Numbered from the stretch's first letter, positions 39,127 to 48,631 are shown. The stretch: DNA of 64,000 nucleotides from Rhodanobacteraceae bacterium (GCA_021325475.1 JAJPHA010000055.1:1-64000), one strand, 5' to 3'. Made by a program: numbers and translations. The notes: a model not told the origin generated them from the sequence alone.

Positions 39127-40830
39127 ATGACGCGACGCATCGTATACTTTGTCGCTACCTGCGCATTGTGGATTTGTGCGCAAGCCGCCGCGGCCGAGGT
39201 GCGCGCCTGGCTCGACCGCACCAGCATGCAGCTCGGCGAGACGGTCACGCTCAATGTCGAGGTGAGCGGCGACGTCAACGCCGCCGAGCCCGACTTCCAC
39301 GTCCTGGAGCAGGACTTCGTCCTGCAGGGCACGCAGAGTTCGAGTTCGGTGACCATCGTCAACGGCCAGACCACGGCGAAGCGGCTGTGGGCGGTGGCGC
39401 TCGAACCCAAGCACGAAGGCACGCTCACCATCCCCGCGCTCGAGGTCGCCGGACAGCGCACCGCGCCGCTGACCCTCACGGTGCAAGCCACACCGGCCGG
39501 CGGCGGCAAGGCCGGCGACGAGGTGTTCCTCGACGTCAGCGTCGAGCCACGCGCGCCCTACGTGCAACAGCAGGTGGCGATGACGGTCAAGCTGTACTTC
39601 GCCGTCAATCTGCTCGACGGCAACCTGGACGATCCGCAGGCGCGGGGCTTGGTGGTGCGCAAGCTCGGCCAGGACGCGAACTTCAGCGCCGATCTCGGCG
39701 GTCGGCACTACCATGTGCTGGAGCGACACTACGCGCTGTTCGCCGAGCAGAGCGGCAGCATCCACCTTGCGCCGATCGCGTTCCGCGGCCACGCGCTCGA
39801 TGCGGGCGATCTCAACAGCTTCTTCAGTCGCGGCCGCGTGGTCGCGGCGCGCGCGCCGACCGTGACCCTCGAAGTGCGCCCGCGGCCGGCGGCATCCGGC
39901 ACCGAGGTCTGGCTGCCGGCGCGCGCGGTGACCTTGCAGGCCGACGGCATCGATGCGCAGAGCCCGGCGCGCGTCGGCGAACCGATCACGCTCACCCTGC
40001 GCGCGCAGGCCCAGGGTCTCGGTTTCGAGCAACTGCCCGAGTTGAAACTGCCGGCCATCGACGGCGCCGACGTCTATCCTGACAAGGAGACCACCCGCAA
40101 CCGCGACGACGGCACCTGGCTGTTCGGCGAGCGCGAGCGCAAATTCGCGATCGTGCCCAACCGACCCGGCCGGCTGCCATTGCCGGCGATCCGGCTGGCG
40201 TGGTGGGACACCGCGCACGATCGCGCCGCGACCGCCGAGGTGCCGGCGCTGACGCTCGAAGTGCAACCGGCGGCGGCGACCGCGGTCGCGCCGCAGCCGG
40301 CGCCGTCGGCGACGCCGGCGGAATCGCCGGCGACCGCCGGCAGCGCCTCGCTCGGCGTGGGATCGAGCGACGAGGCGCGCCTGTGGCGCACGCTCGCCCT
40401 GTTGGCGCTGGCATTGTGGGTGGCCACGCTGCTCGGCTGGATCGTCTGGCTCCTCGCCGAGCGGCGACGCGAAGCGCGGCCGGCGCGCCCGGCAATGGCG
40501 GACGACGGCTCCGCCGCCGCGGCGCGAGCGAGGTTTCGCGGCGCCGTCGAGCGCGGCGACTGGCCGGCGGCTGCCCATGCGCTGCTCGGCTGGGCGCGCC
40601 AGCGTCGCCCGGAGCTGCGCAATCTCGGCGAACTGGCGCGGGCCTTGGCCGATTCCGGCCAGGCGCGCGCCGTGCACGAGCTCGAGCGCGCCTGCTATGG
40701 TCGCTCGGCGGATCCCGATCTGCGCGCGCAGTTGACCGCGGCGTTCCGCGGCGGCTTGGCCTTCGCATCCGCCGCCGACGCGCCGCCCGCCGAATCGCCG
40801 CTGCCGCCGCTGTATCCTGGCGTCCGCTGA
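39127..40830 (+). CDS. BatD family protein
   Basis: A 567-residue protein with a signal peptide (MTRRIVYFVATCALWICAQAA), a large periplasmic beta-rich region and a C-terminal membrane helix near 430-450 followed by a short cytoplasmic helical tail. VRAWLDRTSMQLGETVTLNVEVSG and DFVLQGTQSSSSVTIVNGQT are typical of BatD, as is YVQQQVAMTVKLYFA. It begins five bases after the VWA-TPR gene and ends the MoxR/Bat operon. The periplasmic part probably interacts with envelope proteins (inference). Confidence 0.88.
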   Translation: MTRRIVYFVATCALWICAQAAAAEVRAWLDRTSMQLGETVTLNVEVSGDVNAAEPDFHVLEQDFVLQGTQSSSSVTIVNGQTTAKRLWAVALEPKHEGTLTIPALEVAGQRTAPLTLTVQATPAGGGKAGDEVFLDVSVEPRAPYVQQQVAMTVKLYFAVNLLDGNLDDPQARGLVVRKLGQDANFSADLGGRHYHVLERHYALFAEQSGSIHLAPIAFRGHALDAGDLNSFFSRGRVVAARAPTVTLEVRPRPAASGTEVWLPARAVTLQADGIDAQSPARVGEPITLTLRAQAQGLGFEQLPELKLPAIDGADVYPDKETTRNRDDGTWLFGERERKFAIVPNRPGRLPLPAIRLAWWDTAHDRAATAEVPALTLEVQPAAATAVAPQPAPSATPAESPATAGSASLGVGSSDEARLWRTLALLALALWVATLLGWIVWLLAERRREARPARPAMADDGSAAAARARFRGAVERGDWPAAAHALLGWARQRRPELRNLGELARALADSGQARAVHELERACYGRSADPDLRAQLTAAFRGGLAFASAADAPPAESPLPPLYPGVR

Positions 40831-41238
40831 GCCGGCGCTGGCAACAATCCTGCATAAACCCTTGTCGGAGCGGCGCCGCGCGGCGTGCATGCGGCCGACG
40901 GTATCCGTCGGGACCGACCTTGAGCGGCGGAATCCGCGGTTCTGGTGCCTCGCGGTTGACAAGATCTCGCGGCATGCGGCGCTTGATCCGGCCGCCGATC
41001 GACCGGAAAACCGCGCTGCAGAGCCATTTCCGACCTCCTCACCGCTCTTGGCAGCAATCTTGCTTTCTCTAGGTAACTCTACGTAGTTCGCCGGGAAGGC
41101 TGCCATGCTAATTTTTAGAATTTCCATCTGCCGGCAGGGTAGCCGACTCCGCGATTCCGAGCCGCGGCAAGCCGCGGGCTATGCCGCGCCGCGCTGCTGC
41201 GAATGCTCGGCGGCGAATTCCGTTCGCCGGGGTGTGCC
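40831..41238. other. 408-bp intergenic region, no gene recognised
   Basis: No convincing coding sequence or strong terminator was found. A 15-base segment TGGCAACAATCCTGC at 40839-40853 recurs imperfectly (13 of 15) at 41049-41063. The last part, 41060-41130, is AT-rich for this genome and contains TCTAGGTAACTCTACGTAG and CTAATTTTTAGAATTT, where a promoter for the secreted-protein pair could lie. No exact -35/-10 pair could be fixed. Confidence 0.6.
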
Positions 41239-41550
41239 ATGTCGCTGACGTCTGCGCGCCATCGCGCGACGCGCGGCGCGCTGGCGCTCGCCGCCGCCGC
41301 GGCCTGCCTGGTCACGCTGCTGTGGTCGGATGCGCCCGCCGAGGCGAGTCCGCCGAGCATCGGTTTCCACATCGTCAGTGCGGGCGGCGGCAATCTGCGC
41401 AACCCCTGCTACCGGCTGCGCAGCACCAGCGGCCAGGCCGCACCGGGCTATTCGAGCTCGAGTCCCTATTCCGTCCTCGCCGGATTCTGGTCGGCCGCGC
41501 CGACCACGGGTCGCGACGAGATCTTCTTCAACAGTTTCGAGGCTTGCTGA
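41239..41550 (+). CDS. Small secreted protein with C-terminal EIFFNSFE motif
   Basis: A 103-residue protein with a signal peptide (Arg-rich start, then [16 protein letters not shown], cut near AEA-SPP). The mature part [22 protein letters not shown] plus [22 protein letters not shown] resembles one unit of a widespread exported repeat of the form GGG...Y.L.S..GQ..AG..S...Y.L.AGFW. The end, [12 protein letters not shown], resembles the IFxxGFE tails that I recall on secreted proteins of this order; this is unverified. It lies two bases before the collagen-like gene, so the two are probably co-transcribed. Confidence 0.6.
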   Translation: MSLTSARHRATRGALALAAAAACLVTLLWSDAPAEASPPSIGFHIVSAGGGNLRNPCYRLRSTSGQAAPGYSSSSPYSVLAGFWSAAPTTGRDEIFFNSFEAC

Positions 41551-41552
41551 TC

Positions 41553-43625
41553 ATGAAACGCAAACCACTGTCCGTGCTCGTCACCGCGGCATTGATGACC
41601 TTCTCCGCGGCGGACGTGAGCGCGCTCGCGCCGCAGGGAACCGCGTTCACGTATCAGGGCCAGCTCGACAACGGCGGCTCGCTCGCCAACGGCACGTACT
41701 ACTTCAGCTTCACGCTGTACGACGCGCCGACCGGCGGCAACGTCGTGGCCGGGCCGCTGCAACAGCAGATCGACGTCATCGACGGATTGTTCACCGCCGA
41801 TCTCGACTTCGGCCTGGTGTTCAGCGGCTATCAGTACTGGCTCGAGGTGAAGGTCGGATCGAGTCCGGGCAACGAACAGCCATTGACCGCGCGGCAGCCG
41901 ATCAACGTCGTGCCGGTGGCGCAATACGCGATGAATGCGCCTGCCGGCGCGCAGGGTCCACAAGGTCCGCAGGGTCCGCAGGGCGCCGCTGGCGCGACCG
42001 GCAATGCCGGCCCGCAAGGTCCACAGGGTGCGGCTGGTGTGCAGGGCGCAACAGGCGCGCAGGGTCCGCAGGGTGCGGCGGGTGCGCAAGGCGCGACCGG
42101 CGCTACCGGCACGCAAGGTCCGCAGGGTGCGGCGGGTGCGCAAGGTGCTACGGGTGCGACAGGTAACACGGGTCCGCAAGGCGCAACAGGTGCGCAGGGG
42201 CCGCAGGGTGCAATGGGCGCGCAGGGTGCGACGGGTGCGACCGGTAACACGGGTCCGCAGGGCGCAACAGGCGCGCAAGGTCCGCAGGGTGCCGCGGGCG
42301 CGCAAGGCGCTACGGGTGCGACCGGCAACACCGGGCCGCAAGGTGCGCAAGGTCCACAAGGTGCCGCGGGTGCGCAGGGCGCGACGGGCGCGACTGGTAA
42401 CACCGGTCCGCAAGGCGCTCAGGGCGCGCAAGGTCCGCAGGGTGCTGCTGGTGCGCAGGGTGCAACGGGTGCGACCGGCAACACCGGGCCGCAAGGTGCG
42501 CAAGGCCCGCAGGGCGCGGCGGGTGCGCAAGGCGCGACAGGTGCGACTGGCAATACGGGTCCGCAAGGCGCACAGGGCCCGCAGGGTGCTGCTGGTGCGC
42601 AAGGCGCGACCGGTGCGACCGGCAACACCGGTCCGCAAGGCGCTCAGGGCGCGCAAGGTCCACAAGGTGCCGCGGGCGCGCAGGGTGCAACAGGTGCGAC
42701 GGGCAACACCGGTCCGCAAGGTGCGCAGGGTGCGCAGGGACCGCAGGGTGCGGCGGGTGCGCAGGGCGCAACGGGTGCGACCGGCAATACCGGGCCGCAA
42801 GGCGCGCAGGGCCCGCAGGGTGCGGCTGGCGCGCAAGGTCCGCAGGGTGCGGCGGGTGCGCAAGGCGCTACGGGTGCGACCGGCAACACGGGTCCGCAGG
42901 GCGCGACGGGCGCGCAAGGTCCACAAGGTGCCGCGGGTGCACAGGGTGCAACAGGTGCGACGGGCAACACCGGTCCACAAGGTGCCGCGGGTGCACAAGG
43001 CGCGACGGGTGCGACCGGCAACACCGGTCCGCAAGGTGCGCAAGGTCCGCAAGGTGCCGCGGGCGCGCAAGGTGCGACGGGTGCGACCGGTAACACGGGT
43101 CCGCAAGGCGCGCAGGGCGCGCAAGGTCCGCAAGGTGCCGCGGGTGCGCAAGGCGCTACGGGTGCGACTGGTAACACGGGTCCGCAAGGCGCGCAGGGTC
43201 CGCAGGGTGCGGCGGGTGCACAAGGTGCCACCGGCGCCACTGGTAACACTGGTCCGCAAGGTGCGCAGGGTGCACAAGGTCCGCAGGGTGCCGCAGGCGT
43301 CCAGGGTGCGCAGGGTCCGCAGGGCGACGTGGGGCCGCAGGGTCCGCAAGGCGCCACGGGTTCGATCGCTAGCTCGGCGACCATCGTGCAGAGTGCGACG
43401 GCCACCTGTGCGCAGAACAACGGTGTTTGCACGCTCACGGTCACGTGCAGCGGATCGCTCAAGGTCGTCAGCGGCGGCTTGTCCGCAGGTGGCGCCACGG
43501 CCGCCAAGTTCCTCGACATCACCGAGAGCTATCCGAGCGCCGCGAACGCCTGGACGGTGTCGGCCATGAATTGGGGGAGCGGCGGCAACATCACGATCAG
43601 GGCCTACGCCATCTGCGCCAACTGA
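41553..43625 (+). CDS. Secreted collagen-like protein with about 157 Gly-X-Y triplets
   Basis: A 690-residue exported protein: signal peptide (about 1-25); a beta-rich N-terminal domain (26-131) with the exported-domain pattern [20 protein letters not shown] and [11 protein letters not shown]; an uninterrupted Gly-X-Y region (132 to about 602); and an 87-residue C-terminal domain with four cysteines. The triplets are almost only [12 protein letters not shown] and GNT, with almost no charge. A 24- or 27-residue module starting GATGATGNTG occurs 15 times. Such regions form collagen triple helices in bacterial adhesins. The C-terminal domain may set the trimer register. A strong terminator follows. 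Confidence 0.88.
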   Translation: MKRKPLSVLVTAALMTFSAADVSALAPQGTAFTYQGQLDNGGSLANGTYYFSFTLYDAPTGGNVVAGPLQQQIDVIDGLFTADLDFGLVFSGYQYWLEVKVGSSPGNEQPLTARQPINVVPVAQYAMNAPAGAQGPQGPQGPQGAAGATGNAGPQGPQGAAGVQGATGAQGPQGAAGAQGATGATGTQGPQGAAGAQGATGATGNTGPQGATGAQGPQGAMGAQGATGATGNTGPQGATGAQGPQGAAGAQGATGATGNTGPQGAQGPQGAAGAQGATGATGNTGPQGAQGAQGPQGAAGAQGATGATGNTGPQGAQGPQGAAGAQGATGATGNTGPQGAQGPQGAAGAQGATGATGNTGPQGAQGAQGPQGAAGAQGATGATGNTGPQGAQGAQGPQGAAGAQGATGATGNTGPQGAQGPQGAAGAQGPQGAAGAQGATGATGNTGPQGATGAQGPQGAAGAQGATGATGNTGPQGAAGAQGATGATGNTGPQGAQGPQGAAGAQGATGATGNTGPQGAQGAQGPQGAAGAQGATGATGNTGPQGAQGPQGAAGAQGATGATGNTGPQGAQGAQGPQGAAGVQGAQGPQGDVGPQGPQGATGSIASSATIVQSATATCAQNNGVCTLTVTCSGSLKVVSGGLSAGGATAAKFLDITESYPSAANAWTVSAMNWGSGGNITIRAYAICAN
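41946..43358 (+). repeat. Collagen-coding tandem repeat tract
   Basis: About 1.4 kb of 9-, 72- and 81-bp nested repeats encode the Gly-X-Y tract. Third codon positions vary between copies (GGT/GGC, CAA/CAG, ACG/ACC/ACA), so the protein pattern is better conserved than the DNA. Longer copies contain an extra GAQ triplet, and one module near 42.8 kb carries a duplicated GPQGAAGAQ, traces of unequal exchange. Length is likely to vary between strains, and short-read assembly may have collapsed it. Confidence 0.9.
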
Positions 43626-43648
43626 GTCGCTTCACTCCAGAGTCATGG

Positions 43649-43681
43649 ATCCCCCGGTGCCCGCGCCGGGGGATTTTTTTT
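43649..43681 (+). terminator. Rho-independent terminator after the collagen-like gene
   Basis: Stem ATCCCCCGG (43649-43657) pairs with CCGGGGGAT (43666-43674) around an eight-base loop and is followed directly by a run of eight T including the last stem base. It is 23 bases after the stop and should cleanly separate the collagen-like transcript from tkt. Confidence 0.9.
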
Positions 43682-43757
43682 CGCCACGGCCGGGCGATTT
43701 CAGCGAGAATACGCGCCGCCGGCGCGGCGCGCCGGAATCCACAGTCGAGAGAGATTC

Positions 43758-45761
43758 ATGCCGAGCCGTCGAGAACTCGCCAATGCCGTGCGCGCGCTGT
43801 CCATGGATGCGGTCGAAGCCGCCAAGTCCGGCCATCCCGGCATGCCGATGGGCATGGCCGACATCGCCGAGGTGCTGTGGAACGATTTCCTGAGCCACAA
43901 CCCGGCCAATCCGAAGTGGGTCGATCGCGATCGCTTCGTGCTCTCGAACGGCCACGGCTCGATGCTGCTTTATTCGCTTTTGCACCTGACCGGCTACGAC
44001 CTGCCGCTCGAGGAGCTCAAACGCTTCCGTCAGCTCCACTCGAAGACGCCGGGCCATCCGGAAGCGAGCGAATTTCCCGGCGTCGAGACCACCACCGGCC
44101 CGCTCGGCCAGGGCTTCGCCAACGCCGTCGGCATGGCGCTGGCGGAGAAGGTGCTGGCCGCGCGCTTCAACCGTCCCGGCTTCGACATCGTCGATCACTA
44201 CACCTACGTGTTCGTCGGCGACGGTTGCCTGATGGAGGGTATCTCGCACGAGGCGGCCTCGCTCGCCGGCACGCTCAAGCTCGGCAAGCTGATCGCGATC
44301 TACGACGACAACGGCATCTCCATCGACGGCGAGGTGCACGGCTGGTTCACCGACGACACCGCCCGCCGCTTCGAGGCCTACGGCTGGGAAGTGCTGACCA
44401 ACGTGGACGGCCACGAGCCGGAGGCGATCAAGGCGGCGCTGGTCTCCGCCGGCGTGGACCCGGAGCGGCCGACGCTGATCTGCTGCAAGACGACGATCGG
44501 CTACGGCGCGCCGAACAAGCAGGGCAAGGAGGTCTGCCACGGTGCGCCGCTCGGCAAGGACGAGGTCGCCGCGGCGCGCGCGCGCCTCGGCTGGGCGCAT
44601 CCGCCGTTCGTGGTGCCGGAGGAGATCTACGCCGCCTGGGACGCACGCGCCCGCGGAGCGGCGCGCGAGGCGGCGTGGAACGAATTGTTCGCAAAGTATA
44701 AAACTGCGCATCCCGAACTCGCTGCCGAATTCGAACGGCGCATGGCCGGCGCGCTGCCGGCGGATTTCGGCGCGCACGCCGATGCGACCATCGCCCGGCT
44801 GCAGGCCGAGGGCCCGGCGGTGGCCACGCGCAAGGCCTCGCAGATGGCGCTCGATGCCTATGGTCCGCTGCTGCCGGAGTTGATCGGTGGCTCGGCGGAT
44901 CTGGCCGGTTCCAATCTCACCCTGTGGAAGGGCGCGAAGGACGTGAAGTCCGCCGCGCCCGACGCGAACTACGTGTACTACGGCGTGCGCGAATTCGCGA
45001 TGAGCGCGATCAGCAACGGACTCGCCCTGCACGGCGGCTTCATTCCCTACGACGCCACTTTCCTGGTGTTCTCCGACTACGCACGCAACGCGGTGCGCAT
45101 GTCGGCCTTGATCCCGGCGGGCGCGATCCACGTCTACACGCACGATTCGATCGGCCTCGGCGAGGACGGGCCGACGCACCAGCCGATCGAGCATCTGGCG
45201 AGCCTGCGCCTGATCCCGCGCAACGTCGTCTGGCGGCCGTGCGACGCGGTGGAGAGTGCGGTCGCCTGGAAGGACGCGATCGAACGTCGCGACGGGCCGA
45301 CCTGCCTCGTGTTCTCGCGCCAGAATCTCACGCACCAGCCGCGCACACCGACGCAACTCGCCGAGATCGCGCGCGGCGGCTACGTGCTGCGCGATGCGCA
45401 AAGTGGAAACGTGGACGTGATCCTGATCGCCACCGGTTCCGAAGTCGAACTGGCGATGCAGGCCGCGCGCGTGCTGGAACGCGACGGCGTCGGCGCGCGC
45501 GTGGTGTCGCTGCCGTGCACGCAGTTGTTCGACCGCCAGCCGCCGGCGTACCGCGACGCCGTGCTGCCGCCGGCCTGCCGTCGGCGCGTGGCGATCGAGG
45601 CCGGCGTGCGCGACTACTGGCGCAAGTACGTCGGCCTCGACGGCGAGGTGATCGGCCTCGACACGTTCGGCGCCTCGGCGCCAGCGGAGGCGCTGTTCCG
45701 GCACTTCGGCTTCACCGTGGAGGCGGTGGTCGCGGCGGCGCAGCGCCTGCTCGCGCTATGA
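43758..45761 (+). CDS. tkt: Transketolase
   Basis: A 667-residue thiamine-diphosphate enzyme of normal length that transfers two-carbon units in the pentose phosphate pathway. [18 protein letters not shown] is the N-terminal hallmark, and [18 protein letters not shown] starts the thiamine-diphosphate motif, completed by DDNGISIDG. The pyrimidine domain shows [24 protein letters not shown], the transketolase signature. It opens a stretch of central-carbon genes (gap, pgk, pyk, fba) on the same strand, though each has its own spacer. Confidence 0.96.
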   Translation: MPSRRELANAVRALSMDAVEAAKSGHPGMPMGMADIAEVLWNDFLSHNPANPKWVDRDRFVLSNGHGSMLLYSLLHLTGYDLPLEELKRFRQLHSKTPGHPEASEFPGVETTTGPLGQGFANAVGMALAEKVLAARFNRPGFDIVDHYTYVFVGDGCLMEGISHEAASLAGTLKLGKLIAIYDDNGISIDGEVHGWFTDDTARRFEAYGWEVLTNVDGHEPEAIKAALVSAGVDPERPTLICCKTTIGYGAPNKQGKEVCHGAPLGKDEVAAARARLGWAHPPFVVPEEIYAAWDARARGAAREAAWNELFAKYKTAHPELAAEFERRMAGALPADFGAHADATIARLQAEGPAVATRKASQMALDAYGPLLPELIGGSADLAGSNLTLWKGAKDVKSAAPDANYVYYGVREFAMSAISNGLALHGGFIPYDATFLVFSDYARNAVRMSALIPAGAIHVYTHDSIGLGEDGPTHQPIEHLASLRLIPRNVVWRPCDAVESAVAWKDAIERRDGPTCLVFSRQNLTHQPRTPTQLAEIARGGYVLRDAQSGNVDVILIATGSEVELAMQAARVLERDGVGARVVSLPCTQLFDRQPPAYRDAVLPPACRRRVAIEAGVRDYWRKYVGLDGEVIGLDTFGASAPAEALFRHFGFTVEAVVAAAQRLLAL

Positions 45762-45801
45762 TCGTGCCTGTCGCCACCGCGGCGCGCACGCGGTCGAGGT
45801 C

Positions 45802-47067
45802 GTGAGAAATCCGGGACTGCCCAAGGTCGCCATCTTCGGTGTGACCTCGTTCGACGAGCTGCCGCCGAAGGCGCAGTTGCGCTCGCATCCGGCCGAACCC
45901 TACGAGGCGGACGAGTTCGCCATTCACCTGTTCGCCGACGACGCCGAGCTCGAGCGCATCCTGCACGAGCTCGCGCCGCAGGCGATCGTCAGCCTCGGCG
46001 CGCTCGAGCGGTTTCCGAAGCTGCTGGCCGCGCCGTATTACGTCCGGCGCAGGTGGATCCACAAGGACCACGCCCACGAACTGCGCGGCCTCGACATCTT
46101 CTACTGCTTCCTGATGGCGGCGATCCCGGAACCACGCCGGGCCGACGCGCCGCGCAAGGTCAGCGTGTTCACGCCGGTATACAACACCGGTCGCGACAAG
46201 CTGCTGCGCACCTACCGCTCGCTCGCGCGCCAGACCTACGCCGACTGGGAATGGGTGATCGCGGACGATCATTCGAGCGACGCCGGCACGCTGGCGGCGC
46301 TGCGCGAGATCGCGCGCGACTACCGCGTGGCGATCCACAATCTGGCGCGGCCGAGCGGCAACATCGGCGAGCTCAAGGGCCACCTGTGCGCGGTGGCGAC
46401 GGGCGACATCCTGGTCGAGCTCGATCACGACGACGTGCTGACGCCGGACGCGCTGGCCTGGGTGGTGGAGGCGTTCGCGCGCCACCCCGAATGCGGCGTG
46501 GCCTACAGCAACTGGAGCGAGCGCTACGAGAATTCCGAACTGTGTCACCACTACGGCGACGACTACGCCTTCGGCTACGGCCGCGCCCACTGGGAGACGC
46601 ACGCCGAGCGCTACGAGACGTTCGCGCCCGGTCCGGCACAGTATCTGGTGCAGGATGCGCCGCGCCTCAACGCCAAGACCATCCGCCACATCGTCGGCGT
46701 GCCGAATCACGTGCGCGCCTGGACGCGCAAGGCGTACCACGACGCCGGCGGCTACGCCAGCCTGCACGTCGCCGACGACTACGAATTGCTCGTGCGCCTG
46801 TTCCTGACCACGCGCTTCGTGCACATCCCGCGGCTGTGCTACCTCCAGTTCTACAACACCGAATCCATCGGCAACACCCAGCGCGCGCGCAACAAGGAGA
46901 TCCAGCGCGTCGTGCGCTTCGTCAGCGAGCTGTACGACCGGCGCATCCATGAGCGCCTGCGCGAGCTCGGCGTCGACGATTTCGTCTGGAACGAGGCGGC
47001 CGGGCGCAGCGATTTCCGCGTGCCGAATCCGCCGCAGGAATCGCACGCCACGATCGAGCTGGCGTGA
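45802..47067 (+). CDS. Family 2 glycosyltransferase with N-terminal extension
   Basis: A 421-residue protein. Residues 118 to about 330 form a GT-A glycosyltransferase: VSVFTPVYNTGRDKLLRTYRSLARQTYADWEW, DDHSSDAG for nucleotide binding and LDHDD at 207-211 as the DxD-type metal site. The first 115 residues are an uncharacterised domain (KVAIFGVTSFDELPPKAQLR; EAPQ-like helices; a YYVRRRWIHKDH motif), probably a Rossmann-like substrate or acceptor module. No membrane helix is present. It follows tkt by 40 bases and starts at GTG. Donor and acceptor sugars are unknown; no other glycan genes are nearby. Confidence 0.8.
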   Translation: MRNPGLPKVAIFGVTSFDELPPKAQLRSHPAEPYEADEFAIHLFADDAELERILHELAPQAIVSLGALERFPKLLAAPYYVRRRWIHKDHAHELRGLDIFYCFLMAAIPEPRRADAPRKVSVFTPVYNTGRDKLLRTYRSLARQTYADWEWVIADDHSSDAGTLAALREIARDYRVAIHNLARPSGNIGELKGHLCAVATGDILVELDHDDVLTPDALAWVVEAFARHPECGVAYSNWSERYENSELCHHYGDDYAFGYGRAHWETHAERYETFAPGPAQYLVQDAPRLNAKTIRHIVGVPNHVRAWTRKAYHDAGGYASLHVADDYELLVRLFLTTRFVHIPRLCYLQFYNTESIGNTQRARNKEIQRVVRFVSELYDRRIHERLRELGVDDFVWNEAAGRSDFRVPNPPQESHATIELA

Positions 47068-47090
47068 ATGGGTGTCGCCGCGGCGCGCGT

Positions 47091-47984
47091 TCAGCGCTCG
47101 TCGCGCAGCGGCAGACGCAGGAACACCCGCCCCGCCGCGTCCGGCGCCGGCAGCCGGCCTGCGCAAATGTTCACTTGTAGAGAAGGATACAAAAGCCGCG
47201 GCGCCGCCAGGGTGGCGTCGCGGCGCCGGCGGAACGCGACGTAGTCGGCCTCGGTCGTCGCCGCGTCGAGCTGCGCGTTGCCGGCCTTCTCGGCGCCGAT
47301 CGTCGTCTCCGCAACCGGCGCCGCGCCGGCGGCAGGATAGTCATGGCAGAGCAGCACGCGCGTGGCGTCGGGCAACGCGTACAGGCGGCGGATCGAACGA
47401 TACTGGGTGGCGGCGTCGGCGCCGGGAAAATCGCAGCGCCCGGTGCCGCCGGCCGGCGCGAACAGCGTGTCGCCGACGCAGACCGCGGCGCGGCCGGGTT
47501 CCGGGCCGGCGTCCTCGATCAGGTAGCTGACGCCGTCGCTGGTGTGGCCGGGGGTGGCGAGCACCCGCACGGTCAGTTCGCCGAGCGCGAATGCCTCGCC
47601 GTCCGCGAACAGCCGATCGAACGGCGTGCCGTCGCCCGCGAATTCCGGGCCGAAGCCGAACACCTCGCGGAACTGCCGCTGCACCGCGACGATGCCGGCG
47701 CCGATGCCGATCGGCGGCGTGCCGCCGAGCGCGCGCTTGAGCCAGTCGGCGGCGGTGAGGTGATCGGCGTGGGCGTGGGTTTCGAGCAGCCAGGCGACGC
47801 GCAGGTCCGCCGCGCGCGCGTAGTCGAGCAGCGCGCGGGCGAACGCGCTGCCCAGCCGGCCCGAGGCCGGATCGAAGTCCAGCACCGGATCGACGATCGC
47901 CGCCACGCGCGTCGCGGCGTCGGCGATCACGTGCGACCAGGTGTTGGTATCGGCGTGGAAGAAGGAACGGATGACGGCCGGCAT
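47091..47984 (-). CDS. Metallo-beta-lactamase-fold hydrolase, persulfide-dioxygenase-like
   Basis: A 297-residue MBL-fold protein with the full metal motif: H70-x-H72-x-D74-H75 in LLETHAHADHL, H147 in TPGHTSD, D172 in GDTLF and H214 in LLCHDYP. The overall pattern (SHVIADAATRVAAIVDPVLDFD start; GTGRCDFPGADAATQYRSI) matches the Blh/ETHE1-like branch, which oxidises glutathione persulfide to sulfite, rather than classical glyoxalase II. It is convergent with the glycosyltransferase and separated from gap by a long repeat-bearing spacer. Sulfur-stress function is inferred from the family. Confidence 0.8.
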   Translation of the reverse strand: MPAVIRSFFHADTNTWSHVIADAATRVAAIVDPVLDFDPASGRLGSAFARALLDYARAADLRVAWLLETHAHADHLTAADWLKRALGGTPPIGIGAGIVAVQRQFREVFGFGPEFAGDGTPFDRLFADGEAFALGELTVRVLATPGHTSDGVSYLIEDAGPEPGRAAVCVGDTLFAPAGGTGRCDFPGADAATQYRSIRRLYALPDATRVLLCHDYPAAGAAPVAETTIGAEKAGNAQLDAATTEADYVAFRRRRDATLAAPRLLYPSLQVNICAGRLPAPDAAGRVFLRLPLRDER

Positions 47985-48130
47985 CGCGCTTCCCCGAGGG
48001 CGGCGTTCAAGTCTAGCAGAGTGGCCACAGCGCCCTGCCAGGGCGCGACCGGGATGTCGCGCACGCGAATCGAGCGCGGGAGGGCACTTTCTCGACCATC
48101 GGTCGTTCCTCGTCGGAAGTCTTTTCGCTC

Positions 48131-48423
48131 CTTTTGTGACAAAAGACTTGCATGCGAAGCGAGCGGCGTTGCAGTCCGCGGCGGACGAGTCGTACACAGA
48201 GCTTTCATCCCCTCGCAAAATCTTCGTGCAGGTCCTCCGAGGGATGCTTTGCTTTCGAGGTGTTTCTTGGTTACTTCTTTGCACCAGCAAAGAAGTGACC
48301 CGCTCGGCCGCAGGCCGAGCGGAAGCTTTGCTTCTGGAGACAAATTGCGCAAGCAACAGCCGAGCGGAAGCTCTGGCTGTCGAAAGTGACCCGCTGGCCA
48401 GCGGCCGAGCGGAAGCTTTGCTC
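48131..48423. repeat. Composite hairpin-rich repeat cluster upstream of gap
   Basis: This part of the 647-bp spacer between the MBL gene and gap holds several inverted repeats. CTTTTGT-G-ACAAAAG lies at 48131-48145; ACTTCTTTGC-ACCA-GCAAAGAAGT at 48273-48296; CGCTCGGCC-GCA-GGCCGAGCG at 48301-48321. A direct repeat GCCGAGCGGAAGCTxTGxCT-like unit starts at 48314, 48359 and 48403, spaced about 45 bases apart. Base composition is less GC-rich than the flanking genes. Open frames across it look spurious. It probably represents a dispersed intergenic repeat type of this lineage. Confidence 0.75.
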
Positions 48424-48473
48424 TTGTGGCGGGAGAAGAAAACCGCCTGCTGAAGCTCGACGCTTATCAGGAG

Positions 48474-48587
48474 CCTCCTTGAGTCCAGGGGGCGATCAAA
48501 CCCTTGCGGCGCAAGGGTTTGATGGGGGCTGCGGAGGTGCGGCGCCGCAGCCGAAGACGGCAACGTACGGATTTGATCGGACCTTCC
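48474..48587 (+). repeat. Dispersed palindromic repeat, copy R2
   Basis: This 114-bp copy carries a degenerate first palindrome (48474-48492), a perfect 13-bp-arm hairpin ATCAAACCCTTGC-GGC-GCAAGGGTTTGAT (48495-48523), the GC palindrome TGCGGCGCCGCA and the end motif GATTTGATCGGACCTTCC. It stops two bases before the TACAAT that is the likely -10 box of gap, so the element forms the upstream part of the gap promoter. Confidence 0.85.
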
Positions 48588-48589
48588 AG

Positions 48590-48595
48590 TACAAT
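48590..48595 (+). promoter_or_regulatory. Candidate -10 box of gap
   Basis: TACAAT lies 36 bases before the gap start. No good -35 box is at 16-18 bases; TTGATC inside repeat copy R2 is only 11 bases away. The same TACAAT followed by GCGC-rich sequence recurs at pgk. Confidence 0.4.
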
Positions 48596-48631
48596 ACGCG
48601 CCCTCATTTTCCTGCCTTCCGGGAGCTCGTC

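Noticed and set aside
40839-41063. Near-repeat TGGCAACAATCCTGC / TGGCAGCAATCTTGC in the spacer before the small secreted protein
   Set aside because: Only 13 of 15 bases match, spacing is 210 bases and no symmetry is present, so chance is likely.
41466-43349. Long minus-strand frames opposite the collagen-like gene encoding Thr/Arg/Leu or Pro/Cys/Ala repeats
   Set aside because: They arise mechanically from the Gly-X-Y tract and have no independent start, signal or domain.
41946-43358. Regular DNA repeats that might suggest a CRISPR array
   Set aside because: Units are multiples of 9 bases within an open frame, without unique spacers or cas genes; they encode collagen triplets.
48386-48631. 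N-terminal extension of gap through repeat copy R2
   Set aside because: The frame is open but encodes repeat-derived residues ([17 protein letters not shown]-like) also found at R3; conservation begins at the ATG at 48632.
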